Below, piece after piece: positions 5,215-5,846 of a stretch of DNA of 5,846 nt. This DNA is from JACQAI01 sp035507915 (GTDB lineage: Bacteria > Pseudomonadota > Alphaproteobacteria > Elsterales > Elsteraceae), in NCBI GenBank assembly GCA_035507915.1, contig DATJNS010000058.1:1-5846 (forward strand), given 5' to 3'. Under the pieces are notes generated by a model. It searched no databases. It worked only from the letters and a program-made list of their open reading frames with translations, and was not told the origin of the DNA. Position numbers and translations under genes: made by a program. How positions within the stretch are numbered: position 1 is the first letter of the stretch; the number at the start of each line of letters is the position of its first letter.

Positions 5215-5846
5215 ATGGGCACGCGGCTCGGGCGCCTGTCGCTGCGCGCGCGTCTGCTCGCGCTGGTGGTCACGAGCATCCTGCCGCTGTTCAGCTTCGC
5301 GATCGTCTGGCAGTACATCGAATATCGCGAGGCCATCGCGAGCACCGGCGAGCGCACCCTGGCGCTGGCGCGCAGCCTGGTGCTCGGGCTCGACGAGGTG
5401 CTGGACAAGCACATCGCCATCGTCGAGGTGCTGGCGCGCTCGCCCGCGCTCGAGGCCGGCGATCTGACGGGCGTGCGCGCGCGGCTCGACGACCTGCTGG
5501 CGCATCGCATGCCGGGGGCGAACTTCCTGGTCCTCCGCCCGGACGGCCAGCAACGCCTGAACACGTCGGTGGCGCCCGGGGTGCCGCTGCCGCGGCGCCA
5601 GTACATGGAGGTCACCCGCCGCGCCGTCGCGACCCGTCGCCCGGCGGTCTCCGACATCTTCCCCGGCGCGGTGACGGGAAAGCCGGTGCTCGCGATCGAC
5701 GTCCCAGTCGTCGCGGCGAACGGCGACGTCGTCTCGGTACTGTCGCTCAATCCGCCGGTCAGCGTGTTCTCGGAGCTGATTCACCACCAGGGGCTGCCCG
5801 CCGGATGGTTCGTCGTCGTGTACGATCGCCAGGGCGTGATCGTCGC
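5215..5846 (+). CDS. Membrane sensor protein, N-terminal part (probable dCache/PDC-like sensor histidine kinase), cut by the window edge
   Basis: An open frame of 210 full codons from ATG 5215 with no stop before the window ends, so the gene is partial at its 3' side. Seen: basic N-terminus (MGTRLGRLSLRARL), one transmembrane helix near residues 13-33 (LLALVVTSILPLFSFAIVW), then an extracytoplasmic-type region of at least 175 residues. The pattern of a long helix (about 34-80), a beta-rich part with NFLVLRPDGQQ (103-113), a conserved-looking RRQYMEVTRRA (127-137), SDIFPGAVTGKPVLAIDVPVV (146-166) and a second unit starting at GWFVVVYDRQGVIV (197-210) fits a double-Cache/PDC-like ligand sensor. 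Such domains head histidine kinases, diguanylate cyclases and chemoreceptors; the adjacent receiver gene makes a histidine kinase most likely, but the catalytic region is outside the window. Its ATG directly follows the receiver's TAG stop, with a weak ribosome site, which suggests translational coupling. Confidence 0.85.
   Translation, partial: MGTRLGRLSLRARLLALVVTSILPLFSFAIVWQYIEYREAIASTGERTLALARSLVLGLDEVLDKHIAIVEVLARSPALEAGDLTGVRARLDDLLAHRMPGANFLVLRPDGQQRLNTSVAPGVPLPRRQYMEVTRRAVATRRPAVSDIFPGAVTGKPVLAIDVPVVAANGDVVSVLSLNPPVSVFSELIHHQGLPAGWFVVVYDRQGVIV

Noticed and set aside
4693..5787. Open frames of 364 and 300 codons on the minus strand over the receiver and sensor genes
   Set aside because: Shadows: Arg/Ser/Ala-rich without domains, opposite a receiver with all key residues and a sensor with a clear transmembrane helix.

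Overview
The window is very GC-rich, with a strong G/C preference at third codon positions. Its genes are of kinds common in soil Alphaproteobacteria (Rhizobiales/Rhodospirillales-like): a TauE/SafE permease, an ACMSD-like amidohydrolase, a phytanoyl-CoA-type dioxygenase, a Baeyer-Villiger monooxygenase and a two-component pair. The taxonomic placement is an inference from composition and gene content. No RNA genes, CRISPR arrays, insertion sequences or phage genes were seen.

Layout. (1) A plus-strand TauE/SafE-type membrane permease (67-819). (2) A minus-strand cluster read from right to left: metal-dependent amidohydrolase (4545-3445), then a PhyH-type Fe(II)/2-oxoglutarate dioxygenase (3442-2531), then a type I Baeyer-Villiger flavin monooxygenase (2466-826). 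The first two genes are 2 nt apart and the next gap is 64 nt, so they probably form one operon. The last gene converges on the permease with only 6 nt between stop codons. (3) A 252-nt region (4546-4797) between divergent genes, holding an AT-rich island and a GC-rich stem-loop. (4) A plus-strand two-component cassette: a stand-alone receiver (4798-5214) directly abutting (TAG-ATG) a membrane sensor that runs off the right edge (5215-5846). The visible sensor part is one transmembrane helix and a probable dCache/PDC-like extracytoplasmic region.

How they may work together. The minus-strand enzymes look like a small oxidative catabolic or tailoring module: C-H hydroxylation (PhyH), oxygen insertion next to a ketone (BVMO), and a TIM-barrel hydrolase/decarboxylase (amidohydrolase). 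The substrate cannot be read from the sequence. The divergent sensor/receiver could regulate it, but the receiver has no DNA-binding domain, so any control would have to go through another protein. The most noteworthy points are this unassigned three-enzyme cassette, the unusual N-terminus of the amidohydrolase (possible remnant of a Tat signal), a perfect 16-nt palindrome in the operon's internal gap, and the truncated sensor gene.
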